NCBI RefSeq assembly: GCF_949628215.1
Contig: NC_134277.1
Coordinates: 25,991,179-26,055,178 of the forward strand
Direction of reading: 5' to 3'
Source of the DNA: Phalacrocorax aristotelis
Lineage: Eukaryota > Chordata > Aves > Suliformes > Phalacrocoracidae
Length of the DNA: 64,000 nt
The position numbers and the translations under genes were made by a program. This document shows, one piece after another, positions 13,421 to 25,020 of this stretch. Each line of letters begins with the position of its first letter. The first letter of the stretch is position 1. Under the pieces are notes generated by a model that did no database searches, was not told the origin of the DNA, and saw only the letters and a list, made by a program, of their open reading frames with translations.

Positions 13421-15500
13421 ACACAGTCATATTACCAGGATGGCTTGAACAGCATCCAGATGACAAAATGAGACAGGATATATGAGCATCTACAGTATGT
13501 ATTTTGACTTTATAACCAAAAGCATCTAATGGGTGATCTTTTCTTACCAAGAAAGGTCATGACTGCTTTGAAACATACTGTGAATTTCATATTTCATATG
13601 TACAGTAATTAGTTGGAATATGATATCATATTAATTATTTCCCAAAGGATTCCACACTGATCTACGATAACCTTCAAGTACAATGAGCTTTACCCTTTCT
13701 AGCAACCAATGGTCAGTCATTTTTTTCCATTTAAGAGCTACTATTGCTGTATTTTGCCTTCATAAAATTTCTGCTTTCACATACACACTAACAAAAAAGA
13801 AGCTAGGATTTTTTTGTTTTATCCTCTTTATTACTTAAATAGGAAGAAAATACTTATTCCTTAATGGAAATTTTGGGTTGGAATGAATTATATACAAACT
13901 TGTCATTATTTGCAATTTATCATTTAATTAAATTATAACTTCTAATAACTAAGCCATCTTTCAAACATATCTCTAATTGTCCTAATGATTTATTATATTA
14001 ATTCTCTCCCATTGGTAAAAAGGAAGTAATTGGTGTTCTACTCTGGCATGTTTCATTCTAACTTTTACTCCCTATAAATGTGTTACAGTTCTTCCGTTGG
14101 CAGTGAGAGAAACTCTCCATAAAAGCAGCATTTACTGCAGTTTCCCTCAGAGCCAAGGAATACATATGCAGCTTGATATTTTGGAGTATCAGTTTTCAAG
14201 CATTGAACTACGGTAGTTATTAGAGCTATTGCTCATACTGTTTTACACTGTCTTAAAAGTGCAACTTATGCTAACTTTTCTTGGTAACTTTTATGTGTTC
14301 ACCATATAGAAAAAAAATGGCGTTGCATAAAAATAAATGAAGAAATGGACAAAAAGTCTTTACACAGTCATTGTAGGTCTCTAAGATCTCCACTTTTTTA
14401 GTTACTGGAAAACAACACAGAGCGAGATAAAACCAGTCTCTTTAAACTACTGGAGGGCCTTCTTAATTATGCAACAACTGCAAATATAGATTACCTTAGA
14501 TTTTAAAAGCAGGCAATTGTATTCATCCATTTCCTCTTACATCACCTGTCCCTTTAAATAGTAACAGCTAAATAATTAAAAAAAAACTATTTTTGCACTC
14601 TGACTTCTTTCTGTAAAGATGGGCCAACCTTCTAATCATAACAGCTTTTGAACCAAAGTTAAACTAAAAATTAAACTAAAGTTCTTGCTAAAAGACAAAC
14701 ACAGCCAGCCTCAACATTTCTCCTTTACAGGAGTCAGGATCAAGCCTTTCTGACACCCTTCCCACCAGGCATTCTTAACAAGAGGAAATAATAAGAAAAA
14801 CATAACTGTGGAAGAAAGCTAACAATGAACAACGCCTTTCTTGTTAACTAGAAATTAAAATTACATCTAGAAAGATTAAAGAGTCAATAAAAAAAGTAGA
14901 TTGAAAAACTTGCATACACACAAATTGCTGGATTAGATTTTGCCTGTATTTCTGACCAAAGATAGGTGTTTTTAGACTACACATTGTAGCCCAAAAAGGA
15001 GGAGGAGAAAAGCAATAGAAACTTACTTTTACCGAGACTAAGCAAAAAGATCAGTTGTGTGATCAGAAGACAAGTGCATATATTTATGTATTTGAAGACC
15101 CTGTAGTTCAGCAGCAGGAAAAAATGCATCTGAAAAACAAAATTACCTTTTTTTTTGTGCTTTGGGGCATCGTGTTACTTTTTTGTTTGTGACAGGGACC
15201 TTCTTAAAGTATTTAACATACTAGTCATATCTCCCACAAAGAATTCTGTAGCATTTAATGAAATTGCCCCCAAGACACTGGGGCAACAGACTGACCTTCC
15301 TTACACCTCTTTCAGACATTTGTTACAGTCTGTGACATCATTGATTCCATTCAAATCCTCAACAGAAGTACACCAATACTTCTCTAGAAGTCTGCTGCCT
15401 TCACATTTGATGGGTCAAACATCAGCACTTTCTCATGGCCACTGCAGAGAAATCCAGTACTAATGTCAGAACATTTGCTTACAGCTGTTTGTTTAGGGGA
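13421..15500. other. Intergenic DNA, no gene seen
   Basis: AT-rich sequence with only short random open frames. I saw no repeat that I can name and no splice-bounded exon. Confidence 0.45.
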
Positions 15501-15651
15501 TGTCATGGTTTAACTCCATCCAGCAACTGACCACCACACAGCCACTCACTCACTCCCCACCTGGTAGGGTGGGGGAGAGAATTGGAAGAGTAGAAGTAAA
15601 AAAAACCTCATGGGCTGAGATAAGAACAATTTAATAATTGAATTTAAAATA

Positions 15652-15675
15652 ATAATAGTAGTAGTAGTAGTAGTA
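15652..15675. repeat. (TAG)n microsatellite inside the LTR
   Basis: About seven consecutive TAG/GTA trinucleotides follow a short AAT run. It lies in the half of the LTR that is 3' in its own orientation and is likely polymorphic. Confidence 0.85.
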
Positions 15676-15794
15676 ATGGAATGTACAGAGCAAGTGATGC
15701 ACGATGCAATTGCTCACCACACTCCGACCGATGCCCAGCCAGTCCCTAAGCAGCAGCCCCCTGGCCAGCTTTTCCCTAGTTTATACACTAAGCA

Positions 15795-15802
15795 TGACGT
15801 CA
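15795..15802. promoter_or_regulatory. Consensus CRE (TGACGTCA) in LTR
   Basis: An exact palindromic cAMP-response element lies about 10 bases from the TATA-like motif on the element's own strand, in the expected U3 position. The related LTR at 53338 has a degraded version (GGTGTCAC). CREB/ATF binding is inferred from the motif only. Confidence 0.6.
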
Positions 15803-16045
15803 TATGGTATGGAATATCCCTTTGGCCAGTTGGGGTCAGCTGTCTCAGCTGTGCCCCATCCCAGCTTCTTGTGCACCCGGCAGAGTGTGGGAGGCTACAG
15901 AAGTTCTTGACTAGTGTAAGCACTACTTAGCAACAACTAAAACACCGGTGTGTTATCAACATTATTCTCATACTAAATCCAAAACACAGCACTGTACCAG
16001 CTACTAGGAAGACAATTAACTCTATCCCAGCCAAAACCAGGACCA

Positions 16046-19000
16046 GGGAAAAAAGAATTTAAAACTTTTCCATAGCAATATAGAAAAGCCCCCTTTACTT
16101 TTTTTGTTAAAAATTACAAAATATGGTCAAAGAATTCTCACAAAATAGAGTTTCTACTCATGAGTATTAGCTAATCTGATTAATCAATATGCAATGTTTC
16201 CAGTTTTGCTTCAAATCTCCTTTTAATTAGAGCAAGATTGCCATTTCTATAAATTTCATTTATAATCAAGCTTTTCCACTTCTTTGATCTAGCTGCTTAA
16301 TGCACTTGTACACAGGGTATGAGTCTGTTATATATTTAATGTAGATTTCTGACTATATGCAATGAAATATTTTATCATTGAAGTTTCTGAATGAAAGAAA
16401 AAGAACTTGCAAATAGTCAAGAACAGGTCTATCCACATCTCTTCCAATACAATCAAGAGAAGGCTGTTTCTCCTTGCTATCTGTAAGATTTCTTTCAATG
16501 TGCTCATTAGATAAGTTTAAAATATCAACCACACAAACAAGGAGAAGAGTCAACAGTTCTCAGTTGTTCTCTTTGAAAATATCTAGAGAGACTAAATTCT
16601 AGCTATCACTTACTTTCTGCTCCACAGGAGGACTAAGACATTTCTAGAAATGGTCTTCTTTAAAAAGCCATTTGGTTTTCACTGTGTACAGATGACCTCA
16701 CAAATAATGTAAGTCATTTACCAGTTCTACTCGAAAGTACTTGTGGTGCTCTGTTCAACTTGTCACAAAGATTTTTTAGGTAACAACCCAAGAAAGCAAA
16801 AAACAATAATCTTTTTATTCCGCATTGTCGTTACTTCCAGAATGAAGAACCAGCTGTAGGAAACTTCCCAGAATATTTTTCATTTTCAGATCAGCCATGA
16901 CAATATTTTTCCCAATGTTTTTCAAGGTGACCCATGGCTAATGTTAAATGGTGATGGTAATGAGTGGATTGCTAGCTCCTTTGGTCTTCAGGAATTTCTT
17001 CAGATCCTGCTTGGGCTCAATCTCCTAAGAATACCCAATGGCTGCTGTCTTACCATTTTGACATCCACTCTAACATATGCCAGGTTGCTCTTCCTGTGAT
17101 TCTGCTCCACCACTACTCTATTCTCTTCTTTCTGAAGCCAGAGAGGGCACCAGTCTGAATATAGCGCCCACTGAAAATCTAATAGCTAGAAATCATTCAT
17201 GTTAGAGTAGCAATGTGTTCTTCACATGTATCAATCATCTGAATGCCATGGGGATCAGAAGCTGTATATACCCTCATACTGCTCTTCTTGCATGGTTCTT
17301 CATCTAGAGGTGAGGAAAAAGAAAAACCAGACAACACAACAAAGTTGAAAGAAAAACAAAGAATGTACTGAGGCTTTTTTTTTTACATTAGATACAGCTT
17401 AAAAAAGAGAAAAAAAAAGTAACCAAAATAAAAAGGCATGCAATTATTTAAAAGAAATGGCTCAAAATAAACATACAAGTTATTAGCAACTCAAACTGTT
17501 AAAAAGTTAATTTGTGCTTCAAACTCAGAGATGTTTGATCTTGTCATGGAGCCAAATTACGTTACATTAAAATTTCAGAGCATCATTTATAAGAAATGTA
17601 AAATACAATCACCAGCCCTCAGAGAAAGAATAGCTAATACGAACTGCATCTTGTGCTAAACTTTCCCAATTCTGGGTGACCTTAGAGTCTCAGAATACTC
17701 AGTTTCATGCAAACAGTCCTGAGAACCAGTATAAATTATGGCAGCTAAAATGCCATCTAGAATTTCCCATAAATGTTTTCCCTCCAACACTCCCAGCTAT
17801 GCCTTATATACGCTTTGTAAATAAGAGTTCAAGAAGGAGTCCTGGAAGGACAGTATCTAGCTGTTCTTCCACAGCAGTCTCATTCCAAAGCAGTTTTTGT
17901 CTGTAAAAGTGGGATATTACAACACCTGATTCTGTTTCACAACACCTTTGTTTCATGGTTACAAAGAAATAATAGACTTTATTTTGTAAACATTAAATAT
18001 TTTACAAAATCTTATTATGGCAATGCGTTGAAAATTTCCTGAGCTGTGAAAAGCATACCTTTTCAGAGTTCCTCTTCACTGGTTTGAAGTATTTTTTAAT
18101 ATAGAATTTACTATTTGAATTTCAGCATAATGTGTCATTTCTTGGGCTTTTAAATAAAGTTGGTTGTTTAAAAATCCCAGTTTTCTGAATTTTCCAGCAT
18201 GGTCACACAACTCAGGAAATTACGTCACTCTTCTAGTGCCAAAACCCAGGTTGGAAGTCCTAAATCTCAGCACACCCTCTCAGCCAGTGACGCAAGCAGC
18301 CTGCTGAAGTGAATGAAGCCTTTGTCCTATTCACTGAAATTGGGATTTTTTTTCATGCTTTTTTTAAGAACTCCAGAAAACCTAGCTGCTGAATAAGTTT
18401 ACAAGGTAAGATTCAAAAGATAAAAATCTCAACAGGGAAAAAATAGGTTTCAGGATAGGAGAATGGGATTCAGACCTGTCAGGATTAACTGCTGGCAATG
18501 TTCCTCTGTTTTAAAAAGCAACTTATTTTTACTTAAAAAAAAAAACACACCATTTTAAACCTGATCCCTCTTTTTTTTAATAATTAACAGCAAACATGCA
18601 GATTCTGAGCCGCAAAATAAGCACTGCAGTAAGAGGTGCCAACAGAAACACTAAGAGGCCACTTCTTTCCACAAGTGTCATATCAACAATTTAGAAAAGA
18701 CAAACTCAAGATCCATACACCCCAGCTCAGTAATCTACATGTATCTATGTATGATTCTAGTTAATGGAGATGAAAATTAGGGTCCAGTCCAGGTGACTAT
18801 CCAGTAGGTGTTTACTTTAGGGTAAACTGATTCACTCTCCAGTCTCTATTTACTGTACTGAAAGTAACTCTTGTAGCATGAGATGGGTAGAGGCCAGAAG
18901 CTATGGTCTCACCAAACCAATACCCAAGACCGACTGTAAAAAAAAAAAACAAACAACAAGACTTCTTTCATTTCTCCCACGTCTTTTGTTTCCAAATGAT

Positions 19001-20029
19001 GTCAAGCCAGGTTGCATTCAAACAGCTATAAATAATGCTCATAACACTGAATCTTCACACTTTTAAGCCATGTAAGTGAATTCAGACCAAAAATCTTTAA
19101 CAGCCCTCTGATAACCCCTCAAGTGCATGGAAACAACCTGTTAATTTTCCACAAGTAACAGACTCATACATGCATCAAACCTTGTCTATCCAATATTAAA
19201 GACAAAAACAATTCATTCACAACAGCCAGAGAACATTACATAGATTGCTGATAAAAGTCACCACAATTTCTTAATCAACAGTGAGTGCAGTGTCTGTTTT
19301 ACTCATGTTTATAAGCTCTCAGCATGTTTCAATGAAGTTCCCCAGCACTCCAATGTCAGTATTTATGGACCTACACTTGAAATGTTGCATGAACACAAAG
19401 CACCCACAACAACTGAAGAGCCTGTGGGGAACCACATCAGACCTTAGACATTGTTGCCATTTCCTGAAACATACAGCAAAGCTCACAAGGTCATTTGAAT
19501 ATCCCGGATCAATACAATTGAGGCTACTCCTTCAGCAAATATAATTCAAGTTCTGTCACTGATTTGTTCTCTTCCTTCACTCCTGAAGCCCTGCACACAA
19601 GCTTCCTAGTTAACCAATATTGCTTAGTTCTGTATATCAGGAACCCTTTTTTCTACCTATGTATCATAGGTACAATCCCTGTTCATGACAACGCAGCTAA
19701 ACATCATCCTTCCTTCTACAGAATTCTTGCAGCTTACGCCTCCAAATGTCAAATAAAATGAGTGGAAAAGCATTCAAGGTCCTTTCACTGGGGCCAGTGA
19801 AAGAAGCAGTGTCCCAAACAACTAGCTGCCTTTCTCCTCCCCTAAAGCAAGCTTCCTAGGCTTTGATTTTACCTGTGTCAGTGGTCTGGTAAATGCTTTA
19901 CTTCGCTCACACTGAGCTATACCCCAAATACACAGAGGGGCATTGCAGTCAGGTCACACTCCTCTTCACCTCTGTCACAAAAATTTCCAACTGGCCCCCT
20001 TCAACCAAGGAGAGAAGCTAGGACACAGT
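16046..20029. other. Intergenic DNA, no gene seen
   Basis: AT-rich, with several poly(A) and poly(T) runs (for example near 17380-17420, 18535 and 18936). Open frames are short and not protein-like. No named repeat or RNA gene was recognised. Confidence 0.45.
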
Positions 20030-20520
20030 GTATAGAATTACAAAGGTAAATATTTATTCATACACATGAGGTGTCCCAGCCAGATTGGGGCACCCTGAAT
20101 ATGGTTTTACACATTCTTATATCCTTCAAACATTCAGGTACAACACAATTTGACTAATCATTAACACCCACACTGTTGATTACTAATCATAGTAAAACTT
20201 TGCAAAGCAACTATATTTTGCAGCATTCTTGCTGCTTGTGTCCCTTGAGTCAGTACTGCTATAACTACTTATCTATGATGCCAGACAACATTAGGGGGCA
20301 GGGTTTAAAGACATGTCAGTGAGGCTAGGATGCTGGCCTTGTCTTGGTTTTCCAGGGGTATCCTTCATCTTTCATGGACATCTCTAAGCTTCCAAGAAGC
20401 AAAGTCCGTATTTCCAGGGCTAGGCTGTCCTTTAGTTTTACTTAAGCATGAACAATACTAAAGTCTTCAGTAAAATTCCACTACCTCATTCCATTACAGT
20501 GTCTATAACATGAACTAATA
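20030..20520. other. Possible decayed LTR or other dispersed repeat
   Basis: The block around 20040-20130 (AAATATTTATTCATACACATG followed by GGTGTCCCAGCC and GGGGCACCCTGAATATGG) has the look of an LTR poly(A)-signal region read backwards and of repeat DNA in general. No clear TG...CA ends or target duplication can be seen, and there are no retroviral genes. This rests on general resemblance only. Confidence 0.2.
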
Positions 20521-20589
20521 TATATTAACAAAGTTAATATGCTTTCATACTATAAAGGCTGATTGATACAATAGTTAGGGAATTTTCAT

Positions 20590-21190
20590 AACAACTCCCT
20601 GATGTGCCGCGACTGCAGGCAGGCAGCGGGAAGGCACTCGGGCTCACTGCTGTCTTCGTTACAGAGGCAGCAATAAAGAATTCTCCAGTTACTCCTTTTC
20701 CCGTGTGCCAGCACAGTAGACGGGCCCTATCTGTAATCACTTTGCTAGGTTAAACTGTCCTGCAGCAACAGCCCACACCTTTACATAAGCCTGTATCAAA
20801 GCCCACCAAAGACCTGTTTTCAACTCACCAACTACGAGCCACATGCACTGACCAGAAATCATGGGGCTGGGTTTTCACCTTGCTCTTTACAGCCTCTAAA
20901 TTTAAAATAAAATGCGACTGCCAGAACCCCGGAGCGACAAGCCGTCTGGGGAAACCTGCCCTTCCCCGCTGGCCGCCCACAGGCCGAAGCCGCCATTACA
21001 CGACGCCGGGTTTGGTCCCAGTGCTGCCACCTTGCAGAGCCGTTTTACTCACCATTTTATTTGTAATTGAGCCATTTGCCAGGAGATGGCAGCATAAGAT
21101 AAAATAGCCCTGAATTTTGGTCCCGGCTATTACCCAGAAAAGTGGTGTCTCCCAGATGGCAATACGAGCCCCTGGGAAGCCTTTTACAGT
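20590..21190. promoter_or_regulatory. Small CpG-rich pocket, candidate promoter or enhancer
   Basis: CpG dinucleotides, rare in the surrounding intergenic DNA, cluster here: at least ten between about 20915 and 21010, with fewer at 20605-20730. A GCCGCCATTA block at 20989-20998 is, on the minus strand, TAATGGCGGC, close to the YY1 site of housekeeping promoters. A donor-like GTGAGT lies on the minus strand at 21052-21047. In human the gene divergent from AKAP9 is MTERF1, so a minus-strand start here is conceivable. No MTERF1 coding exon is present in the window. Function is inferred. Confidence 0.3.
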
Positions 21191-24100
21191 AAGATCTCGA
21201 TGTACAAAAGAAGCAGTAGACTACAAACCCCTTATACGTAACCTAGTACTTAAACTGCTACGTTTATAGAAGTAGGTAGAAAACAATTTAAAGAGCATGT
21301 TTAAGTTTGATGACAGCAAAAGCTACAGTTACTCAGAGGGAGTGCACACCAGGAAGACAGGCCAGCCAGTGCCAGTGCTTGGGGCTTTGGCCAGGCAGCA
21401 GCTGGTCCTGCCTTCACAGAAGTGCAGTGCAAACAAACAAACAAAAAAATCTTTTTCAACAGGTAAACAATCAGATTTGCTGTAAAGCCTCCACCATTAC
21501 CAGCTGTGCTGCCCAACCAGGCTCTGATGCCCAGCATTTCTGTAGGTAAAGCAGGAAGAACAGGTGGCTCTGTGGGAGGGTGGCCATACTGCACTCCCTC
21601 CTTCTGATGCCCTGGCCCAGTGGATTAGGTCTGACCATATTTGCAGTGCACACAGCATGTTATCACAGCAGTAGTTCAGTAATAAATCCTTTTGCCAGTG
21701 TGTTACTGAGGTACACCGTCCTTGGAAGTCCTATATACTTCTCCCAGTTCCGCTGTGTCTGGGGCACTCTTTGAGGTGGCAGATTTCCCTATAAGTATCG
21801 AAGTTAAGCCTAGAAAATTTGTTGTACTTACCAGTTCTTATGGGATGACCCAGCACGCCAGCGCTTTTTCCCATAAATAATGCTGGAAAAGACATGGCTC
21901 CCAGCCTGATACAATGATCTAGGAGCAATTATGAAAGTAATTACATTTTAAATGTATTTTGAGACTTGTTAAAATATTAATAACAAGTCTTCTCCATGTT
22001 ACTACCCAAATATATTAAAATAGTTAGAGTTTTAGGAAGCTATAGCTTATTCTGATTTTGTAATTGTGCTTCCAGTTCTGTTGCCTGGAGCACTTCATCT
22101 CAAGACACCATTGGAAATTCTTGAATTTCTAAAAAAACACTGGGATTGCTGATCTGTCAGGTGAACAGTCTTTGAGAAGAAACTGGAATTCACACTGGTA
22201 AATTGGTATTGTGCTGAAACATGGACATCCTGTTAAATATGTAAATTGTTCCTTGTTCTAAATGGAGTTTCATGAATAACACTTGACTGTATAAAATTCC
22301 AGAACAGTAGGAAAATAACTAGCTTCTGCACCTTCATATGCAATACACATAAGAGAATCATATTCTGAACCTTTATGTAAACTTGGACAATTGTGAACAG
22401 TTATAAAGACACATGTACTATAATAGCTCTCTATATATCTAAGTAACAGATTTGTGGTAGAAATTGATCTTTTGTGCATACCTCAAATATCAAATGCCAG
22501 TTTGGTGCTTTGGGTCACTTAATTAGTTGTATTAATTGCAAGCTTACTTAAATTACCTTCCTTGATATATTATGCCTGCAGAATAAATTATTCATCTAAC
22601 AAAACTTCTTAGCTGAAGAGACTTGCTTCTTCCTAGCTACAGTATTTACATCAAAGCAGCAACCAAATACCACGGTTTTTGTGTTAATTAATTAAATGAT
22701 AAGGAATAGACACAAATATGCCTAAAAAAAGATGTGTGGAGCTTACAATTTGACAAACTATAAGATGTCAACTCCGGGATTCAGAAAACAAAGACACAAA
22801 TCTCCAGAAGGTATGTGTTGCTGTAATATCACAAGAGGTCTGTGCTTTACAACTTTTGAATGGGTTATTTTACTCTCTTTTCAGCAGAAGAAAAATGTTT
22901 GGTTTTGGAAACAAGAAAAGCATTTTTGTGTGTTGGACTTGATGGTGTGTGACTGAACCGTGTCAGCAAGCCCACTTTTATTCATGTATTAATGAATGCC
23001 TGGATCACATATGTGTGTGAAGGTTTTAGTGTCTGATTTCTTGTCACCTGTTATAACACAACTCAGTAAAACTTAGTTCAATTTAGGAGTGACAAAAACC
23101 AGATATTGGGGGGGACACTGGTTGCAATGGTTAATATAAATTTGTCTAACTTCACAGCTCTAGATATGGGTTAAAAATTGCATTTTTTTCATAACAGTTT
23201 CTCTTTATGTTGGAACATTTTATTTTCATCCTCAGTGCTCATTCTGTTTCATAGACTTTGGTACCTTTTAAAATTAAAAAATACATACAAAAGAACAGAA
23301 ATTTTAGCTGTTACATGGGACCTTGATTCTATATATATGCATCAGTTGCCCTATTTAATAATTCTTCATACAACCTTGCTTCTCCAGTGATTCTCAAAAG
23401 GAAAAAAAAAACGCACACCAAACTCTTTAAACCATAAGATGTTTTCCTTACATCTCTAGCTCACCTACTTGTTAACCACCAAGCCTCGCTATTTATTCTG
23501 TAATGGCATTTGTTGTGTCCTGCTTTGAAGGAAAGAACATTTGCCTGCTTCTAAAACACAGTTCAAGGTAGTGCTGACATAAATAACATCTCAAAAATCC
23601 CTGAGGTGAAAGTGACTGAGGTCTTAAAAACATGTTTTTATACCATGTAGTCAGACTATCTAAATACAATAGGCCCAGTTCTACCTGAAATTTGAGTTGC
23701 CTTGCACTTGCTAACCGCAAATTAATATGATATTGTAATCCTCCCTCAGCAGTACTTGGGTCTCTGAAATTATGAACTTTACACATTCTACCTAAACCAC
23801 CTGCCTGCTGCAGCCATGCCAACAAAGCAGCACTCTCGGAAACAGCAGTGCAAAGCAATGTTCAGTGCAGCTGCAGAGCAGGTGGTAGGGGACAGAGCTG
23901 GCAGAGCAGACTGTGGCAAAGGCAGAAGTAAGCTAGTCATTAAGTCAACCTCATATTCTTTGTGCAAGCTCACACTGAGGTGGAGGCAAATAATTTTGGT
24001 TTACAAGCACTATTGACAGGTAAACACTGAGGCCCTGTCTTACTATCAGTACAATCAACCATAGAACTCCCACTGGGTTCAGTGAAAGCAGGTGCATGTC

Positions 24101-25020
24101 CCGATCAAATAAAACATTTGTCATGGTCACCTTTCAGATGGAGGTGCCTCTTATTTTCACATGTGATCCATTTAATGTTCACTATAATTGAATGTTACCC
24201 TGTCAGGCCAGTTTGGCACAGCAGATGTAGTGTCACAGCAGAACTGTTGGACATACACATCAGAGGCTGCATATCCATTAGCAGGAGGACTACTCCTTTA
24301 CCACATTATATTATCCAAATACAGACATTTACAATTAAACATATTTGTAGCTCTCTTAAGAAACATGAAGTAGCATGGTCATTGTATTGGTAGTAGGAAG
24401 GTATCAGTTAGATAACATTTTGTTTTTACAAGCTCGTTCAGGGAATCCACACAGTTCATGTAGGAGTCTTCCATTCTAATATGTATGTTTTGTTGAAGGA
24501 AAAAAATTAGAGTTGGATAGTCTCGTTATTCAGCTGTATGGCTGATAATTATGACACCCGAGGACACACAATATCTGAGCTCCTTAGTTGTTGGAAGAGG
24601 TTGTATCATCAGTTTAGGTCTGTGATATTTTGTAATTTTTGCATCTTATTTACACATGTGATTTACCAGCAGCATGTTATGATCTGACAGCACTCTGATT
24701 CTGGCTTCAGTGGAGTACGATGGAATTTAGATTTCCTAACTAGAACTCTGTGATTTTATCATATGCAGAAGCCTTTAGGCTTCGCAGTCCACTAAGGCGC
24801 TGGGATGGGAGTCACCAGGCATATCTTCACTGAACAGTGAATAAAGGATATAGAAGGGGTAGGAAGAAGGTGGAGTTTCGTTGTTAGAGAAAATGCTGTA
24901 AGTGAAGAGGCCTTTGTCCTTGTTTAGAGACAAACACAACTAAAAATTAGGTCTGGTATTCAAAGCTGGTTCAATGCAGGTTTTTATGAACATCTCTAAT
25001 AATCAATATATTTGTATATA
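21191..25020. other. Intergenic DNA, no gene seen
   Basis: Contains a short (AAAC)n run near 21431-21448. At about 24060-24110 there is an ACTCCCACTGGGTTCAGTG-type block resembling an old dispersed sauropsid repeat ('actcccattgacttcaatgggag'). A 121-codon minus-strand frame at 23858-23493 shows no motif and no clear splice context, so I do not call it a gene. Confidence 0.4.

Larger units (their letters stand above)
15501..16045 (-). mobile_element. Endogenous retroviral solo LTR, avian ERVL-like
   Basis: The unit is bounded by TGTCATGGTTT and AAAACCAGGACCA, so it has TG...CA termini. Read on the minus strand it has LTR order: the start TGGTCCTGGTTTTGGCTGGG, a CRE, a TATAAA motif near 15779-15785, and an ATTAAA poly(A) signal just before the AATTGTTCTTATC block. 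No internal retroviral genes flank it, so it is a solo LTR. Flanks GGGGA (15496-15500) and GGGAA (16046-16050) may be a decayed 5-bp target duplication. The same family occurs at 53338. The ERVL assignment is inferred from the 5-bp duplication and a remembered family sequence, not a database match. Confidence 0.8.

Noticed and set aside
17150-17175. Possible CTCF site (AGAGGGCAC)
   Set aside because: Only the GGGC core fits. The rest of the consensus does not match.
23493-23858. 121-codon minus-strand frame
   Set aside because: No motif, no start or splice context, and a translation typical of random frames.
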